64,000 bases of DNA from Bacillota bacterium (GTDB lineage: Bacteria; Bacillota; Clostridia; Oscillospirales; Ruminococcaceae): assembly GCA_023395435.1 (NCBI GenBank), contig JAEWZG010000061.1, positions 40,107 through 104,106 of the forward strand, written 5' to 3'. A program made the position numbers and the translations under genes. The stretch's first letter is position 1. Each line of letters begins with the position of its first letter. The notes below the pieces were generated by a model. The model worked only from the letters and a program-made list of their open reading frames with translations, ran no database searches and had not been told where the DNA came from. Positions 63,338 through 64,000 of this stretch are shown here, one piece after another.

Positions 63338-64000
63338 TTAAGAAAATTGTAGTACTAGGTTAACGCATCCAAAAAAAGCACTAGCCTGAATACTTTTTAC
63401 ACTGCTTGGAATATGCATATTTGTTAGTCCTGTACATCCACTGAAAGCATATGATCCAATACTTGTCACACTGCTTGGGATTGTGATACTTGTAATGTTT
63501 GTACAATTAATAAATACTTCATTTCCAATACTTGTTACTGTATCTGGAATTATTACATTACTACTTGTGCCAACATACTTAATTAGTACTCCGTTTTCAA
63601 TAATGAAATTATCCATCCCTATAAATGGAATAGCTGTACACCCATAAAATGCATTAGTACCAATTACTGTATTATTGCTATTTACAATAATACTTGTAAG
63701 CCCTGTACAATATCCGAAAGCATAATTTTCTATTTTTAATACACTACTTGGAATTATAATACTCTTAATGTTTTTGCAATTTGCAAATGCGGAATCGCCA
63801 ATACTTATTATGCTACTTGGAATTATAATATTAGTAAGTGATATACAATCTCTAAACAAAGAATTTTCAATTCTTGTAACACTACTTGGAATATTAATTG
63901 TTGTTAATCCTGTGCATCCACTGAAAGCATATGCTCCGATACTTGTTACACTGCTTGGGATTGTAATGCTTGTAATGTTTGTACAATTGATAAATGCTTC
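63338..64000 (-). CDS. BspA-type leucine-rich repeat protein (partial, 3' end)
   Basis: The frame is open to the right edge, so its start lies outside. It consists of LRR_5 repeats of about 23 residues with the form IPSSVTSIGSYAFSGCTGLT and close variants, each with N-x-x-x-I-P-x-S and a C-x-x-L turn. At least nine repeats are visible. One repeat region is irregular (IENGVLIKYVGTSSNV), a typical cap. It ends with FFGCVNLVLQFS. BspA-like proteins are often surface adhesins of gut and oral bacteria. It is carried by the element, beside the resolvase gene. Confidence 0.88.
   Translation of the reverse strand, partial: EAFINCTNITSITIPSSVTSIGAYAFSGCTGLTTINIPSSVTRIENSLFRDCISLTNIIIPSSIISIGDSAFANCKNIKSIIIPSSVLKIENYAFGYCTGLTSIIVNSNNTVIGTNAFYGCTAIPFIGMDNFIIENGVLIKYVGTSSNVIIPDTVTSIGNEVFINCTNITSITIPSSVTSIGSYAFSGCTGLTNMHIPSSVKSIQASAFFGCVNLVLQFS

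Noticed and set aside
1..64000. CRISPR array
   Set aside because: No series of regularly spaced short direct repeats was found. The repeats seen are tRNA, Rhs anchor, hairpin and LRR coding repeats.
63338..64000. DNA repeats in the right-hand 660 bases as a noncoding repeat array
   Set aside because: They are the coding repeats of a BspA-type leucine-rich repeat protein in one open frame.

Overview
The window is AT-rich DNA from an anaerobic, endospore-forming Bacillota, most likely class Clostridia. This rests on the complete spoIIIAA-AG set, a T-box leader, an indolepyruvate:ferredoxin oxidoreductase, GGAGG-type ribosome binding sites and CCA-encoding tRNA genes. No species can be named from the sequence alone.

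Layout. (1) 81-4359: the sporulation operon spoIIIAA to spoIIIAG on the minus strand behind a sigma-E-like promoter. (2) 4427-12327: ordinary chromosome, with an AI-2E/PerM-type membrane protein, a CPBP protease, a T-box (specifier probably UGG, Trp) in front of iorA-iorB-paaK, tcdA and a Bax-inhibitor-1 protein. (3) 12662-25389: a tRNA-Leu(UAA) gene followed by two tandem islands, each ending in a copy of the last 63 bp of that tRNA gene joined to the decayed 3' end of a tyrosine integrase. Island A (about 9 kb) is a copper or heavy-metal set: CopA, lipoprotein, DUF2318 protein, HMA-TauE-cupredoxin fusion, CopZ-like chaperone and a two-component system. Its two promoters share a direct-repeat box. 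Island B (about 3.7 kb) is a five-gene cassette shaped like a type VII secretion effector module. (4) 25474-26405: two unknown proteins.

(5) 26585-35678: a third island between a 3' fragment of tRNA-Thr and the intact tRNA-Thr(GGU) gene. It carries an AraC-ABC exporter module flanked by a direct repeat and a decaying Rhs polymorphic-toxin array: a 5'-truncated Rhs gene with two in-frame stops, two orphan tips, immunity-like genes and three copies of one hairpin repeat. (6) 35730-57702: chromosomal genes for an HD protein, a polar amino acid ABC transporter, a DtxR-type regulator, ApgM, a 2459-residue NdvB-like glycan synthase, a flavin reductase, NAD synthetase, glycerol kinase, and an MMPL exporter with a coiled-coil partner under a TetR regulator whose operators are visible. 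(7) 57744-64000: an asparagine synthase gene cut by an element with a large serine recombinase, a Rep-like protein, a resolvase and a BspA-type leucine-rich repeat protein running off the right edge.

The strongest points are the three tRNA-anchored islands, the integrase ends whose stop codon lies in the tRNA anticodon loop, the shared regulator box in the metal island, and the two toxin-type cassettes. Functions given for the small cassette proteins are inferred from gene order and shape, because their sequences were not recognised.
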